A DNA stretch of 64,000 nt from Acheta domesticus (lineage: Eukaryota > Arthropoda > Insecta > Orthoptera > Gryllidae), in assembly GCA_031308135.1 (NCBI GenBank), contig JAHLJT010002630.1, positions 101,916,337-101,980,336 on the forward strand, given 5' to 3'. A program made the translations under genes and the position numbers. Below the pieces are notes generated by a model, which saw nothing but the letters and a program-made list of their open reading frames with translations, ran no database searches and was not told the origin of the DNA. This document shows, piece by piece, positions 1-12,500 of this stretch (positions are counted from its first letter, which is position 1; each line of letters begins with the position of its first letter).

Positions 1-236
1 TAATAAAAACGAATCTTGGATCTGATACCATAAATTACAGTTTTGTTTGCTATTTAAAAAAAAAATCTATTTTCGAGAGCACAATTACATCTTCCGTTAT
101 CTAGTAAGTCTTAGGCAAGGATTGAAACGCATAGCTTGCAAATCTATCGTATACTACTTGTTATGGTTTGCCCTTGTCCAAAAAATATTCTGAAGAGACA
201 AAATGTATGCGATTGTTCCGACACGCACGCCGCCTC
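1..236. other. AT-rich non-coding DNA
   Basis: No gene, RNA or repeat structure that I can recognise. The stretch ends where a hAT-type MITE begins. Confidence 0.6.
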
Positions 237-498
237 CAGGGGCGGATCCAGCCGATCATTTTGGAGGGGGCCATCATAGATTTTTATTAAACAAGAAACA
301 TTTTTTATTATTTTGTGTATTATTTTTGTAGTGTGTATATGACACTACACAATTTAATTTTTAAATAATTGCATAATTTTAACATAAAGAAATATTTAAA
401 TCAATTTTGCCAAATAAAAGAAGGTAACAAACGAAAATTCTAGGTCTTTTGGGGCGGGGGGTATGGCCCTAATGCCCCCCTCCTTGGACCCGCCACTG
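237..498. mobile_element. hAT-type MITE, copy A
   Basis: The left end reads CAGGGGCGGATCCAG and the right end, read on the other strand, reads CAGTGGCGGGTCCAAG, an imperfect terminal inverted repeat of the CAGTGGCGG type common in hAT elements. The interior is AT-rich and has no reading frame. A related copy in the opposite orientation lies at 34194-34390, where the interior can be followed for most of its length. I could not see a convincing 8-bp target duplication, so this copy is probably old. Confidence 0.6.
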
Positions 499-1668
499 CG
501 TCCCACCTAGTTCGCAAATCACAGGCCGTCATTGGTCATAGTAAACTATGAAGCGAGTAACAGTGTCGTAACTCTGTATAAACAAAAAAATAATAATTAT
601 TTTATATGAAAAACATTTTTTATAAAAATAAATATTTATACGAAAATTGTTTTATATAACGATTATAACATAAAATTAAAATAAAAAGCGTTAATAATAA
701 ATTTCCAAAGTTTTGGACTACATATTCTCACGCGAGCTTTAAGAAACAAAAGCACAACCAACGCTACTTGTTCCTTGAGGATGAAAGGAATTTCCGTCGT
801 ATTTTCACCGATTTTGTGAGCTATGCATGAAACATTTAGAATGACGAAAAATATCATTTTTTATTTTTGTTTAATAATATGACGAGATAAGTGACGAATA
901 ATGATATTTAATAGTGAATATCACTACACGTGATTTTTAGAGCCGTCCATAAATTACGAAACGCAAATTTGGAGTATTTTGACTATCCTCGCATCTCTGT
1001 AATGTTCCATAACGCGCACTTGAAATCCCCCTAACTAATTACGAAACGCTTGCGATACCACCCTCCCGTATAATAAGTAAAAATAAATTATATAACAATA
1101 GAAACAATTTGTATTAATTGTATTTGTTATATATTAATTTTATTTATTTACATTCAACATTCGTTGAACATATCAGCTGGCAGTAGCTCGCTGCTCGGCG
1201 GATGCCGAATGTGTGGAGCGCTTTTCCCAAATGCCGTTTATGAAAACTCCAAATTGTCACCTGGAGCAAAAATTCGGAATTTTTCACATTTTTCGGAAAT
1301 AAAATGTTTTATTATTACGTAGCGCTAAGGGGACCCTTTCAGAGTTTTTAGGTGAGTCACAGCTTCCCCTTCAGTAATTCTTTGAGTGGAACCCTCCCAT
1401 GCTATTGCCTGCTCTGTAGGGAAGGCAACAACGTCAACAAGCTATCACTAAAAAACGTATCAGTAAAAAATAAACGTTTTTATTTTCACACGACAAATTT
1501 TCCTAGTCAATAAAGAAAAAACAGTCTACAATGAGAATGAAATTATAACTTTAAAAACACAAATATTGGTCTTGGTTGTTTGGAATGGTTCCTGTCAGTC
1601 CTGTGTCACTAGATAGGGCAAATTCGGTGCTTATTTGAATTTTGAGGAGAGAGAATTTGATTGGTCCG
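499..1668. other. AT-rich intergenic stretch with a possible old repeat
   Basis: No gene is visible. From about 942 to 1085 the text contains a GCCGTCCATAAATTACG motif, followed by repeated 'attacgaaacgc' words at about 952 and 1038. This resembles a degenerate interspersed repeat, but I cannot define its ends. The 64-codon frame on the minus strand near 663-857 has AT-rich codon use and looks random. Confidence 0.4.
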
Positions 1669-1932
1669 CCATCTTGACCCCACTTTTTTGGGCCAATAGA
1701 AGTCGATGTATGCGCGATGGTGCAGCGATCTACAGGCCACCCCCCCTAATTATCCACGTACTGCCGTGTGGCAATTGTTCACGGCTGTATTTGTAAAGTG
1801 TTTGACAAGTTACCCGCCAGTTATAACGGTGTCTCGGTCGGTGTTTTTGTGTGTTTCGTGTGTTTTGTGTTACAATTCAGTGTGTTTTGCGTGCAGAAGA
1901 GGGTGTTGTGTTTTCCGTATTTCTTGTCAGTA

Positions 1933-3111
1933 ATGCCAAAATTTACGCCCAATTGCCGAAACAGCAAGACGAAAGACTGCACCGCCACACATGGTTATTT
2001 TCCCGAACGATCCTGAAAAGTAAGTGACATGAAATGCTTTATATGGTTCTATAACAATGATTTCATGTACTATTCAGTAACATAGTAAATAATGTAATTA
2101 TATGTGAGGATATCGTAAGCACATACAATTATTATTAACATCTAATGAATTCAAATTAATCATCTAATGAATTCAAGTTAATTAAACTACTGCCGTAAGA
2201 TAATGGAATTACTCACTTTAATTGTAAGTTATTTGCCTTTGCAACATAATCTGCTAGATTATTAGTGTAATGCATTGTTAATGTTATTTTTAATTTGGTT
2301 ACTTAATGTTACTTTCCGTTTATAATTCTGAAGAGGTAATATTATTAGGTACCTACATCATATGTTTTGCATAATTGATGTTTTGTTAAGATTGGTTTCT
2401 TATTGTTATGATAATGAGTGTTATTCCCTCTATTTTTAATATAGTCTTATTGTTTTTATTGCAACAACATTAAACTGAATATTTACTTGGTTCATAATTA
2501 CTTCTTAATGTGCCTAATATACATTTTATTACAGGTGCAGGAAATATCTGCTGGCAGCTCGGATCCAGTTAGGATCTGCCTTCTTCCTCATGGAAAACAT
2601 TATCATTTGTGCGTTGAGCACTTCATGCCAGTAATGTTGACTGCAGGAAATAGCAGCGTGGAATGTGGTCCCATGTGAATTCATTTTATCTACTACCATT
2701 CATTTTGGCTTCCTCGCATGACCTGGTGAGTTAAGAAATATTCACATATATTTTTATAATGTCCTTATTTTATTGTTGGTAGTACAAGATAACCATTATT
2801 TCTTTATTTATTTGCTAAATATATGATGTTTATATGTTAAATAAATAATGGTTATCTTATAACCAAAAATGTGCTACCAACAATAAAATAAGGACGTTTT
2901 AAAAATATATGTAATGTAAAATATAATGGTAGTAAATGAATTAAAAAATCTTTGTTGTATGAAGATGAGAGACAACACTAAACATCTTGAATTCCAATGA
3001 CACTATGGCTTTTTATATTTCAGATGCCTCCCATTTGTTGGAAAAGAGGGGAAAACAAGTTGGAAGTACTGTTTGTTCCAGATGATACGAACTCCAATAT
3101 TGTCAATTTTG
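1933..3111 (+). pseudogene. THAP-domain remnant (three exon-like pieces, frameshifted)
   Basis: The first piece (1933-2019) begins MPKFTPNCRNSKTKD and then, one frame over, reads HMVIFPNDPEK. This matches the THAP pattern of an early Cys pair, His and the F-P-x-D-P-E stretch. The first Cys of the C2CH zinc site appears to be Phe and a frameshift separates the halves. A GTAAGT donor follows at 2020. The second piece begins after an ACAG acceptor at 2535 and contains LCVEHFMP, matching the conserved C-x2-HF end of the THAP zinc site. A third possible piece starts after TTTCAG at about 3023 and contains LEVLFVPDD, which could correspond to the closing AVP-like motif. In the family this domain binds DNA. 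Here the frameshift and lost Cys indicate a pseudogene, probably of the surrounding transposon. Confidence 0.55.
2688..2940. repeat. imperfect inverted repeat (hairpin)
   Basis: The arm at about 2688-2805 (ctactaccattcatt, then a stretch around 'gtccttattttattgttggt', then 'aagataaccattattt') is repeated in reverse at about 2841-2937. The structure lies between the second and third exon-like pieces of the THAP pseudogene, so it would sit in an intron. It looks like a small foldback MITE. Confidence 0.65.
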
Positions 3112-4299
3112 GTAATATCTTAATATTTTAGTGTAGTAATTTTGGATTTCAGGTGATGTCCTAGTATAGTGTGTTGCTCATTTTCTGTTCAGAGTCTTTA
3201 TGGGCTGTTCAGGGTGGAGTGATTTTAGTGCCAGAGGTTAAAACTAGTTAAGTATCACTCTGTAATATATTTTTTCACCAGCCGTTTCAAGGAGAATGCC
3301 AGGTGTTTATCTCCTTCAGTGTGTGAAGTTTGATGGAGATAGTTTGCAAGTGTGATTTACATTGTTCCAATATCATCACTATAAAGAATATTATAAGAAT
3401 TGATTCAATTCATGTCAAAAAGAAGGTGGAAATAAGTATTTACCGGAATTAACGTACGGATGTAGAGGCGCAGGCCACCAATTCTGTATTTCAAAGAGCC
3501 TGTATTGTTTACTTTCATGATGCTTTTAATTAAAGCTTGCTGTAGACTACATTTTCATCATAAAATTGTGTATAAAAATATTACTGAAAAGGTAGTTTTA
3601 AAGTGTAATATTCTTGCATTCTGGCTATATAAGTGGATTGATAAGCGAACATTCTCCAGTTGGTGGAATTACAAGAGTAGTAGGGAGTAAAATGGTTCAA
3701 GCACAAGTTAGCCAATGTTTGTGAAATTAATGAAAATAATTTAATCACAGATAATGACCCCAATTTAGTTTGGCATCAATGAGCCAAAAAATCATTCAAA
3801 AAACTGAACAGACAATATTTTCTTATTAGTTGAAAAAACCAGTCAATACCTGCATCAAATGTTGAGTAATTCTGGGTTTCTGATCTGCCTTTGGATTTTC
3901 ATCCACCATCTACTGAGCAACTAGCTATGCTTTTGGACAATAAATATATAGCCTGTAATAACAGAATGTAAATGAAATCTACTAAGTCCAAGAACTCTGT
4001 CTTGAGATAAATAAGGTTGAAATAGAATCGGTTCATTACTTGTACTAGATACTAGTTTCTTTTAACACAGTTTAATATGTAATGTTGCTTTTATGAAGAA
4101 GAAAGAATAAAAGATTTTTGTGGACTGTTTGTGCAGATACAAGTTAGTTTATTTATAAAATAGATCAGTGATATTAATTTATATTATAATATCTTAATTA
4201 CTATTTTGATAATACGCTGAAATTTCGCATTTGTTAATAACTGGCATGTCAATTAATATAATTGTTGGTGGTGTAGTCTTTTTAATAATGAATAAAAGA

Positions 4300-4610
4300 C
4301 AGTTGTCTTGTATCAAATATGTATTATACTAAGGATCTTTTCGATAGCATAGCTACCATCCTCAGAGCTATCTGAAAAATACATAAAAACAATGAAATGG
4401 AGATTGCATAAATTATTTACAAAATTGTTTTTGTACAAATTGTTAATGTGAGATGCGTAAGCAAACTGGATCATTACCTTGCAGTACAGAATTTATACAA
4501 TCTACATTTCAAATTTGCTTTTATGTAATTTTCAGATAGATCTGAGGATAATAGCTGTGCTATCGAAAAGATCTTTAGTGTAATACATATTTGATATCAG
4601 ACGACACTCG
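4300..4610. repeat. inverted pair with hammerhead-like cores (possible Penelope-like remnant)
   Basis: About 80 bp at 4300-4380 is repeated in reverse at 4528-4610. Each arm, read in the proper direction, contains CTGAGGA, a short self-complementary segment (GGTAGC...GCTATC or ATAGC...GCTAT), then GAAA. That is the order of the conserved core of a hammerhead ribozyme. Hammerhead motifs in terminal repeats are a known property of Penelope-like retroelements, and the inverted arrangement is also typical of them. I could not identify a convincing stem I and UH cleavage site, so a catalytically active fold is not shown. No reverse transcriptase is present. Confidence 0.45.
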
Positions 4611-5103
4611 CCTTTGATTCAACTGGCATGTCGTTTTGATAATGATATAATATTTAAGAGGTAATGGTCACTAGTTGTATTATGACAATTTTCTTAATTC
4701 ATGATTTCAATATTCGGTCAAAAGAAATGTGAAATAATCTGTGTGTTATTTGCTTTTATTTATTTTATGAAAATTGAATTAATATGTTTGTATTGTGTAC
4801 AACTATGTATGTTTACATAATTTAGAAATAAATATTGTTCATTCAATAACTTTTTATTTTGCACACTCCCTGGACTACAATTCCCTTCACTTACTCAGAA
4901 TTCCTAATCCTTATAATTATTAGATTCTCAAATTGCCTAGCATATTTTTTACATTAAATAATATTCATATAATTATTATTTGCCGCCATTTTGAAAAAAT
5001 GCTTCGTAATATAATTTTAAATGTCCCGGTCGTCATTATGCGCTACCTCCATAGGCCGATCTTCCTTCGACGCTATTGGCTCAAAAAAGTGGGGTCAAGA
5101 TGG

Positions 5104-5867
5104 ATGCTACCCCCTCCGTGAAATTTGAGATTTGAATAAGAACGTTGGGAATAACGTTAAGTGCCGCCTCTGATATTATACTCTCTGGTTCCTGTCGTGC
5201 ACGCCGTGTATATCCCTCAGACGACATCTAGCGGGCGACATCCCAACTACTAGGACGTGGCTCGAACGTTTTACACGGGAGCCAAACCTGCCAGGCGGCT
5301 TTGAAGTGTGCCACGCGGTCTGAGGAGTAACTAAATATAGCAGTGATCACACGCAAGGTCGCGTTAGGTCCAGATGTGAACAGATGTGAGCGCTCTTGGT
5401 CCATACAAGGCGCATCGCACTTGACAACAGTGCTAGTGCGAATGCATTCTTCTGGAACGTCGACTACAACGTTGAGAATCTTTATTTGAATATTAATAAT
5501 AGCGAAGTGCGCGAAAAAGGAATAGGGGGAGAAACTGTCCGAAAGTGACTTTAAAGGGAAAAGTTTTCCGAAATATTTTGGAAACTCGGGCGCCACTGTA
5601 CGGCCCAGCACGTTCTCCAAACCTCTAGACAGCTGCCCTCGTGGTCGCACTTTACCGAGATGTCACCCACCGAATGATAACGCGGGTTACCTGTCATTGT
5701 CAACGAACAAACGAACTCCCGCCACTATACTAGCTGTCCATCGCACTTCTGCACCGTGTGCTCTGCCTGGAGGATGTTCTGGAGCTTCAAGGCTTAACTC
5801 TCCGGCTTTTGCAGGTAACTACACTTACTTAGCCAATATTTCTTTGTCCTTACAAAAAATACGTGTG
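5104..5867. other. unique-looking stretch without recognised gene
   Basis: A 140-codon open frame on the minus strand (5228-5650) is the longest here. Its product matches no family I recognise, has no signal peptide or repeat, and lacks splice or promoter context, so I treat it as a chance frame. Confidence 0.4.
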
Positions 5868-6240
5868 ATTGATTGATTGATTGATTACTAGTGATTCCGG
5901 GCGTGTCAACGGATAATATCAATAGTCCCCTAAGTGTAGTGCATATTCTTTTGCTCGCGTGGTGGTGGTGGTGGTGGCGGGAGATATGCCCCGCTGGATG
6001 CGGGGCAAATGTCATCGGGATCGGGATGACGTCACTAGGGTGACGTTCAAGCTCCCGATTGGACGAAACCGTTAACAGCTGATTTGTGTCACACGCAGAA
6101 TAAGCAAAATCGCAGTATGGTGCATGTATGTTTAAGTGTGTAAGTAAGGGGTAGGAAAGGAGAAGCAATGGGAAGGAAAGACCGCGCGCGGTCCATGACC
6201 CGTTTGCCAGGGTACTTCTCAATACGGCATCATACGACAA
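5868..6240 (-). mobile_element. SINE-1 copy, split by a nested MITE
   Basis: A (TGAT)n tail at 5868-5887 begins the 3' end of a SINE-1 copy on the minus strand. Its characteristic 'gtccc.taagtgtagtgcat' segment follows, then after 6118 the 'aagtgtgtaagtaaggggta' and 'gaccgcgcgcggtcc' segments. The tRNA-like 5' head is missing. At 6022-6118 the SINE is interrupted by half of a palindromic MITE. Confidence 0.75.
6022..6118. mobile_element. half of a palindromic MITE (TGACGTCAC subtype)
   Basis: From TGACGTCACTA through GCTCCCGATTGGA to AATCGCAGTAT this matches the right half of the complete palindromic element at 48716-48892. Only one arm is present, inserted in a SINE-1 copy. Confidence 0.65.
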
Positions 6241-7087
6241 TCAACATGACATTCGCCTAATATTAATCGGGAGGTGCTCTTAAGCATTCCCTACTAGATA
6301 GCGCAACGAAAGTCACAAAAACACCAAATTCAAATAATGATATTTCATTTTTAAAATATATGGGGAAGTTTGGAAATTAAAGAAATACGAAAAATATTAT
6401 TCATTATGTATGATTACATTTATATTTTACAGCAAACATCTATATTTTCATTATATAAAAATATGAATTACGACTAATTACGTAACGATACAGGTATACA
6501 ATTATACAGGTATGCTATTGAGTAAGAGATAGTGTAAAAGTTACGAAGTCTAAGAGATAAGAGGTATTTTGTATTACTCATTCTAATAACTGAAACAGAG
6601 ATAAACATTTTGATTAGAATAAATCTAATTTATTCAGTTTCGTTTAAGTTCTTCTATTTGTTTTTGGGGGAAAAAATGTTTCAAAAGTATAATGAAAATA
6701 AAATCCCCAAAAAAATCCCTAAAAACTTTTCTCCCCAAAAATTCCACTAAAGGGAAGAAAAAAAATCACAAAATTTAATGATAAAATCCCCAACTTAGCA
6801 ACACTGCCTGCACCACCGCACCCCACCCCACACCTCAATAGAAGTGGGCTTTCAAATGTTTTAAATGACTGCTTATCAAATGTTACTCATTGACCAGACA
6901 TGGAGATTGGAACCTAAACTATTAATTTTCAGATATACATTTATATATTTAAAAAAAAAGTTATTTAACTTTTTATGTACAAATATTTGCTAAGTTTTCA
7001 AAAGAACAACTACATGTCATATGAAACACAGGGGTCGTATGAAACATGAGCAAGCACTTGGTTGAAATTACTTCTGCTCATCCTTGA
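6241..7087. other. AT-rich stretch with a possible hAT remnant
   Basis: At about 6655-6810 there are runs of 'ggggaaaaa', 'ccccaaaaa' and finally 'ccccaacttagcaacactg', resembling the GTTGCCA-ended hAT family seen complete at 28947 and 44897, but too diverged to delimit. No gene is visible. Confidence 0.4.
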
Positions 7088-7095
7088 CCCCGAGT

Positions 7096-7268
7096 CAGTG
7101 GCGCATCTACGGTATGGCAGGCATGGCACGTGCCATGGGCGCCACTCACTTGGGGCGCTATTTACAGTATACTCATTAATAGAAACAACAACCGTGATTT
7201 CAAGCATCCCTACAGGGACGCAAATTCTATGCTTGCCATAGGCGCCTGAATACCTAGATACGCCTCTG
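7096..7268. mobile_element. hAT-type MITE with perfect 8-bp target duplication
   Basis: The left end reads CAGTGGCGCATCTAC and the right end, reversed, reads CAGAGGCGTATCTAG. The element is flanked on both sides by CCCCGAGT (7088-7095 and 7269-7276), an exact 8-bp duplication as made by hAT transposases. The 173-bp interior has no frame of its own. Confidence 0.85.
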
Positions 7269-7276
7269 CCCCGAGT

Positions 7277-8965
7277 ATATGTTTTCTAAGGAGGAGAGTT
7301 TGTGTTTCACAATTCATTGCAAAGGTCTGATGGTGTTAGAAGAGCAGTAGCATTACATTGCATTGTAAGAAAGATGATTCCAGTAATATATATTGCAAAC
7401 TTGTATTTGAATTGTTACGTTTCAATGTATAAATATATGAAAATGTAATGAAGTATGTAGCAATAAGTAAAATGTGTCAAAATATGTAATTATACCAAAA
7501 TATGTAAAAGAATGTTAAATAATAATGGATCTAATTCATTTAGAATCTCTCGTAAACTCTAAACAATATTATAGAATGCAAGTGTTGTGATCCTGAAAAA
7601 ATATGTATTGACAAAAAAATCTGTTCCCTATTTATGAGAAATTGACAGTACAAATACTGTATTGCACCAAATGAAAATATTGTTTTGGTGCTCCCTGTTC
7701 AATTTGAGAACATTTGGAATTTGACAAAATTTTTGTGGACATGACCAAAATTTTGGCATATAGATTTTTCTGCATACTAAGAACATTAACCAGAGAACAA
7801 TTTAATAATTTTATGATGTAAGAAGTTATATAACAGAAAAAACAACCATTCCACCCAAATTATTTTATTTAATAATAATTATATTAATGTATTTCCACTA
7901 GTAGTAACTAACATTTTGATTGCATTAAATGGAAGCAACCTAATTAGTTGTTAATAAATGCCATGTAGACCCTATTTGTAATATTACTAGAGAACATTAA
8001 ATACCAACTATTAAGTATTTCTAAATTGGGCCACATTATTAGAAATGTTTATTTGTAACCCAAGTGTAAATATTCATTCTCAAATTAACTTTGTGAGGGA
8101 TACAAACTAAAAATATGTTATCTTTTATATTCTAGAAAAACTTTCTAACTGTACATAAAAATCAGCTTTCCCATTTAGTCAATGTCAATTTATATCTTAT
8201 ATTGTCAGCAACTGGTGCTGTAGCAAGAATAGTAGGGGATTAATTAATGTATTTCTATATGGATTATAGCTTGTAATATTTGGAAGAATTTGTACAATTT
8301 TAACTTTATGAGTATTTTAGCGTAACAGCATCACAAGATGCAGATAAAAGAATAGGCCTAACTATTTTAATCAATCATTTGTTTTTAATTTTAGTTAATT
8401 TATTCAAAACAATTGCCATGTATTGATCACATTATATTCCAAAGCTGTATTTCCAATTTTGAATACAATTTGTTTATTTTAAGCTAAGAAATGATTTCAA
8501 AAATATGTTGGGGGACCATTGTGATGTATTTTCTTAATTCCTTATGTTTTTAATAATAAACTAGATACGATGAGATATATTCTTACTCATTTTTATTATT
8601 TTCAAATATTTTTTCTTAATTTTTTCTCCTCCTAAAATTTTTTTAATTAAAGAAAAGTTGCTATTGAAATTTGTTCATGATATTTAATACCTTAGTCTTC
8701 CAAAACTATGACTTTTAAATTATCCCTTTATCCTAAAAGTTATATAATTTTATAAGTTAATCACAAAATAATTGAAAGATATTCCATTTGGACTATTGAC
8801 GATATTTACCATTTGGCCAAACATAATTACAATAAATCGTTTTGTCAGTTTACTCAATGGTTCATGAATTCAAGAGGTACTGAAACATGCTCGATGGAGC
8901 TTCATATGATGTATAGCTCTTAAAATAAAAAATAATTCCACATAATATTGTGTGATCAGTTTATA
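7277..8965. other. AT-rich intergenic DNA
   Basis: Very AT-rich, with scattered short frames only. I see no gene, RNA or well-defined repeat. Confidence 0.6.
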
Positions 8966-9523
8966 CAGTGTCCAGGGTGAAACATGAAAACTTCAAAAAT
9001 AAGCCCTTAAAGACAATTTTAAGCATATTTTCTGTAATAAACTCATTGGATATTCCAAATGACAATATAAGCAATGGCTGCAATAAGCACTCAAAATTAA
9101 TTAGAAGAATTACTTTCTATGCAAAAATATGTATTACAGAGGCATATAAACACTCCAGAAACACATAAATTGTTTATTATTTACAAAAGTAATTAATATA
9201 GTTGTTCAGAAAGAAAATTGAACATTGAAATAAGAAAGTACCCAATTTATACAATTCAACTGCTTTTTAACTTCTGTGTTAATTTTTCGTTCTGAACAAC
9301 TATATTAATTTCTTTTGTGAATAATAAACAATTTATGTGTTTCTGGAGTGTTTATATGCTTCTGCAATTCAAACTTTTATATAGAAAATATTTTTTCAAA
9401 ACAACTTTTGAGTGCTTATTGTGGCTCACCCATTTGGAATATTCAAGGAGTTTATTTGACAAAATATGCTTGTTGTAAGAGCTTATTTGCAAAGTTTCAA
9501 TGTTTCCTCCCTGGACAACCCAT
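8966..9523. mobile_element. large foldback MITE (CAGGGTGTCC-type ends), copy A
   Basis: The two halves, about 275 bp each, are imperfect inverted copies meeting near 9245. Shared landmarks are 'cataaacactccagaaacac' / 'gtgtttctggagtgtttat', 'aataagcactcaaaa' / 'ttttgagtgcttatt', and outer ends with GTCCAGGG. A second, shorter copy of the same family is at 57523-57860. Open frames inside both halves are side products of the repeat. Confidence 0.8.
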
Positions 9524-12500
9524 AGATATATATTTTGGTAATTGAAAATGTTAAGAGAAATAGTTTTCATTCATAATGTAAAAGAACACTGTTAAAAAAG
9601 TAATATCTACATTTTTCACATGCTGTACAGAAAAAAAATGTCAACGTTTCATAACATGCCACAAGAAATGTTTCTTAAAACATTTTGTGGCAATTAAGCC
9701 TTAAATGTTATTTTGAAATGTTCACATATCCTTTCCTCTCCCACCTCCTTCCCTGCTTCTCTAGAAAATTCTGGCTAGAACACGAGCCTTTTACATACTT
9801 TTTTGTTGTCATTAATTGGGTCACCAAGTTAAACAGTGCAAAAACAATTCCGCTTCATCAGTTACTTCATTCAAATACTTAATTATTTAATTCAGTTAAA
9901 TATTTTTATAGCTTTAATTATTAATCACAATTAATGTCATAATTCATCTGAACTATCAAGTATTATTTTTTATTTAATCTAAAATGTAATGGAAAAAATA
10001 AGCAATCTAAATTTAATCTTTAAAATTTTCTCACTGGAACTTGAATTGCAGCTGAAATATTTATACTAGTAATACAATGGCAATGGTTATGGACCATTTT
10101 CCCCAATCTTTTGTTTGTAATCTCCAATGGTACAATTAAGATTTTTCTATGGGGTCTATGGACTATTTTATGAAGCGAAGTAGAAGAATTTTTCATTTAT
10201 GCAGAATTTAGAATTTATTTTCATTTGTTGATCTTTAGTTGGAGATAACTGAGATACTGATTGATTTTTGTGCTACAGAAAGTTATTAAAAACTCCATTT
10301 GTGAATATGTGTCATTGACTTCGGTATGGTTGGTGGTGGTGTGCTAAACTGCCAGGAGCACCTCTCACCACCTCTATGCTAGACCACTGCCAATGTAATT
10401 TTCAGATTTTCAAAACATTTTTCTCCACAACAAATTTACCCAATTCTTTAATTCTCAGAAGAACAATTCTAGGATATGTAATTTCATCGTTTTTTATTTT
10501 ACACTACACAATGCGTTAGTGATTTCTATTTCAAAGACAGATATGATTCTTGATGGTGAATTGAACTGAGTGACAGACTACCCTTTGGCAGTTTGTATTC
10601 TTAATACCTCATACCTCTTCATACACATTCTGTTTTGGAAGGCAGGTGGGAAGAGCTAATGAGAAGGGAATTTTTGAATTGTCTTGCAATATGTGGACTT
10701 ATAATTCAGTCACAATTCCAGTTATTGTGAACATTTGAAGAAAAACAAAACAAAACAAAAACACTGAAGGAAGGTTGTTCTCATCCATTCTGAACACAAT
10801 TGGCAAATTAAAAATTATCATTATCATCTCAATGATAATTATCCACATGTTCAAAATTATAAATGGTAATGGATCATATTTTGTTAATTTTACCATGAAT
10901 AAAAATATGGATTTCCTTACTTGGGAGAAGAAATTTAAGAATCTTATGTGTTTTTACAATTTGAATTTTTTTCATACGATTATCTGAAATAAGCAATTTA
11001 ATTTGATGGTTTAAAGCAATTATTTAATCAATTTTAATCTAAAAGGAAGTCACAATATTTTCAGCCTTAATTTTTTATAAATATTAAATATTTATATGCA
11101 TAATTAACTTGAACTTTCTGTTAATTTGTGTTGTAATCTGACATCCAAATAACTTAAACAGTGCAAACAAAATTAGGCAGTTATTTTTTAATCACTTTAT
11201 TGCCTTACATGCAAACATGTTCAAAGGTATTATTTTCAGTAACATACCATTTCTATACTTTTAATTTTAATTAAAATACACCTGTAGGCTACCCATTATA
11301 TGTAAAGTATATAATTTCTTATTAAATATTTTCATTTTGATGACAGTCATGTCAGAAACTACCAACAAAAACTGAAGAATGTTTTCTTTGAAAACTATTC
11401 CTTCTAACAGTATATATTCAACTGATGGTTTCTGGGAGTAACGCATTCAAATTTATTAACTCACAATGTCCAACAATTAAAATGCAATTAAAATCTTTTA
11501 TTATCCATAGCTTGAAGAAAATTCTTTTATAATGTTTATATTTGTTATGAATGCTTACAAACATTCATGAGAATCTCTGTGTATTTACATATGGAACAAG
11601 GACAGCAGGAAGTAGCTGGTACAGCGTAAATGAGGAAAAGAAAATCCAGAATAGCTGAGGATTTTTATCTCATCATGACCTATTTAGGGAGGTCTTAAGG
11701 TCTACTCAGCCTACTTTCCAAATGAATATCAATACTATTTACTGGCTTTATTAACAGTAAATATTACATGAAAAACATACGGTTGAAGCTTGATATTTGC
11801 CACCTTCACCCCACTTTGGAACTCATAATAAGATCATCAAGGGACACATGTTACATTAATTGTACAGAGAGCCATGGAAGTGAGTAGAAACCAGAAAAGG
11901 CTGAAAGAGAGGATTTGTAACATCCGCTAACCTATACAGGTTAAACCTACCACTTTACGGAATGAAACAGAAGCAGAAGAAGACAGAGCAGTGAGTGCTG
12001 AAAGTCAGGGTGGTATGAAAAAATCTGATTTTTCTAAGGGATAAGCCAACTCGCTACATATCAAACTAGACAACATTCCATAGTTCTACTTTTTTGTTTT
12101 GTTGTATACATACATTTTTAATACCCGAATTTATTTATGTATTTTTGTTCTTTTAAGAGTGCATCAATTACTAGGTCATTAGCAACCACCCTAATTTATT
12201 ATTATGGTTCCTAATAGATACTAAGATTGTCATAGCATCAATTTGATTTGTCTTTAATGTCTTTAGAACATTTCATTTCATCACAACAAGACAATGTGTT
12301 CTATAAAATAATAATTGTATTTAATCAGGCCCTTAATCCCGTAGTACATACAGATGATGAAGATGATAACGATGATTACAGCTTGGGTTTTTAAGCTTGT
12401 ACCTAGTATATTGTTCCTTGCTTCAAACATAAAAAGTTCTTCAGAATTTAACTCAATCATAATAGTGGGAATCTGATATTTCATTTTCACCAGACCTAAA

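Larger units (their letters stand above)
1669..5103. mobile_element. 3.4 kb inverted-repeat DNA transposon carrying a dead THAP domain
   Basis: The sequences at 1669-1706 and 5067-5103 are inverted copies of each other over about 37 bp with only a few differences (CCATCTTGACCCCACTTTTT at the outer side in both). Between them lies a degenerate THAP zinc-finger reading frame split by introns, and a nested inverted structure at 4300-4610. THAP DNA-binding domains are the N-terminal module of P-element-type transposases, so inverted repeats plus THAP suggest a P-like or other THAP-bearing DNA transposon. I found no transposase catalytic domain and no clear 8-bp target duplication, so the exact ends and superfamily remain uncertain. 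It appears non-functional. Confidence 0.6.

Noticed and set aside
5228..5650. 140-codon minus-strand frame
   Set aside because: No recognised domain, no splice or promoter context and no repeat copy. It could be chance. I list the region only as unassigned.
9352..9570. Similar peptides from 9352-9570 and 57584-57802
   Set aside because: They are translations of the same foldback MITE family and not a conserved protein.
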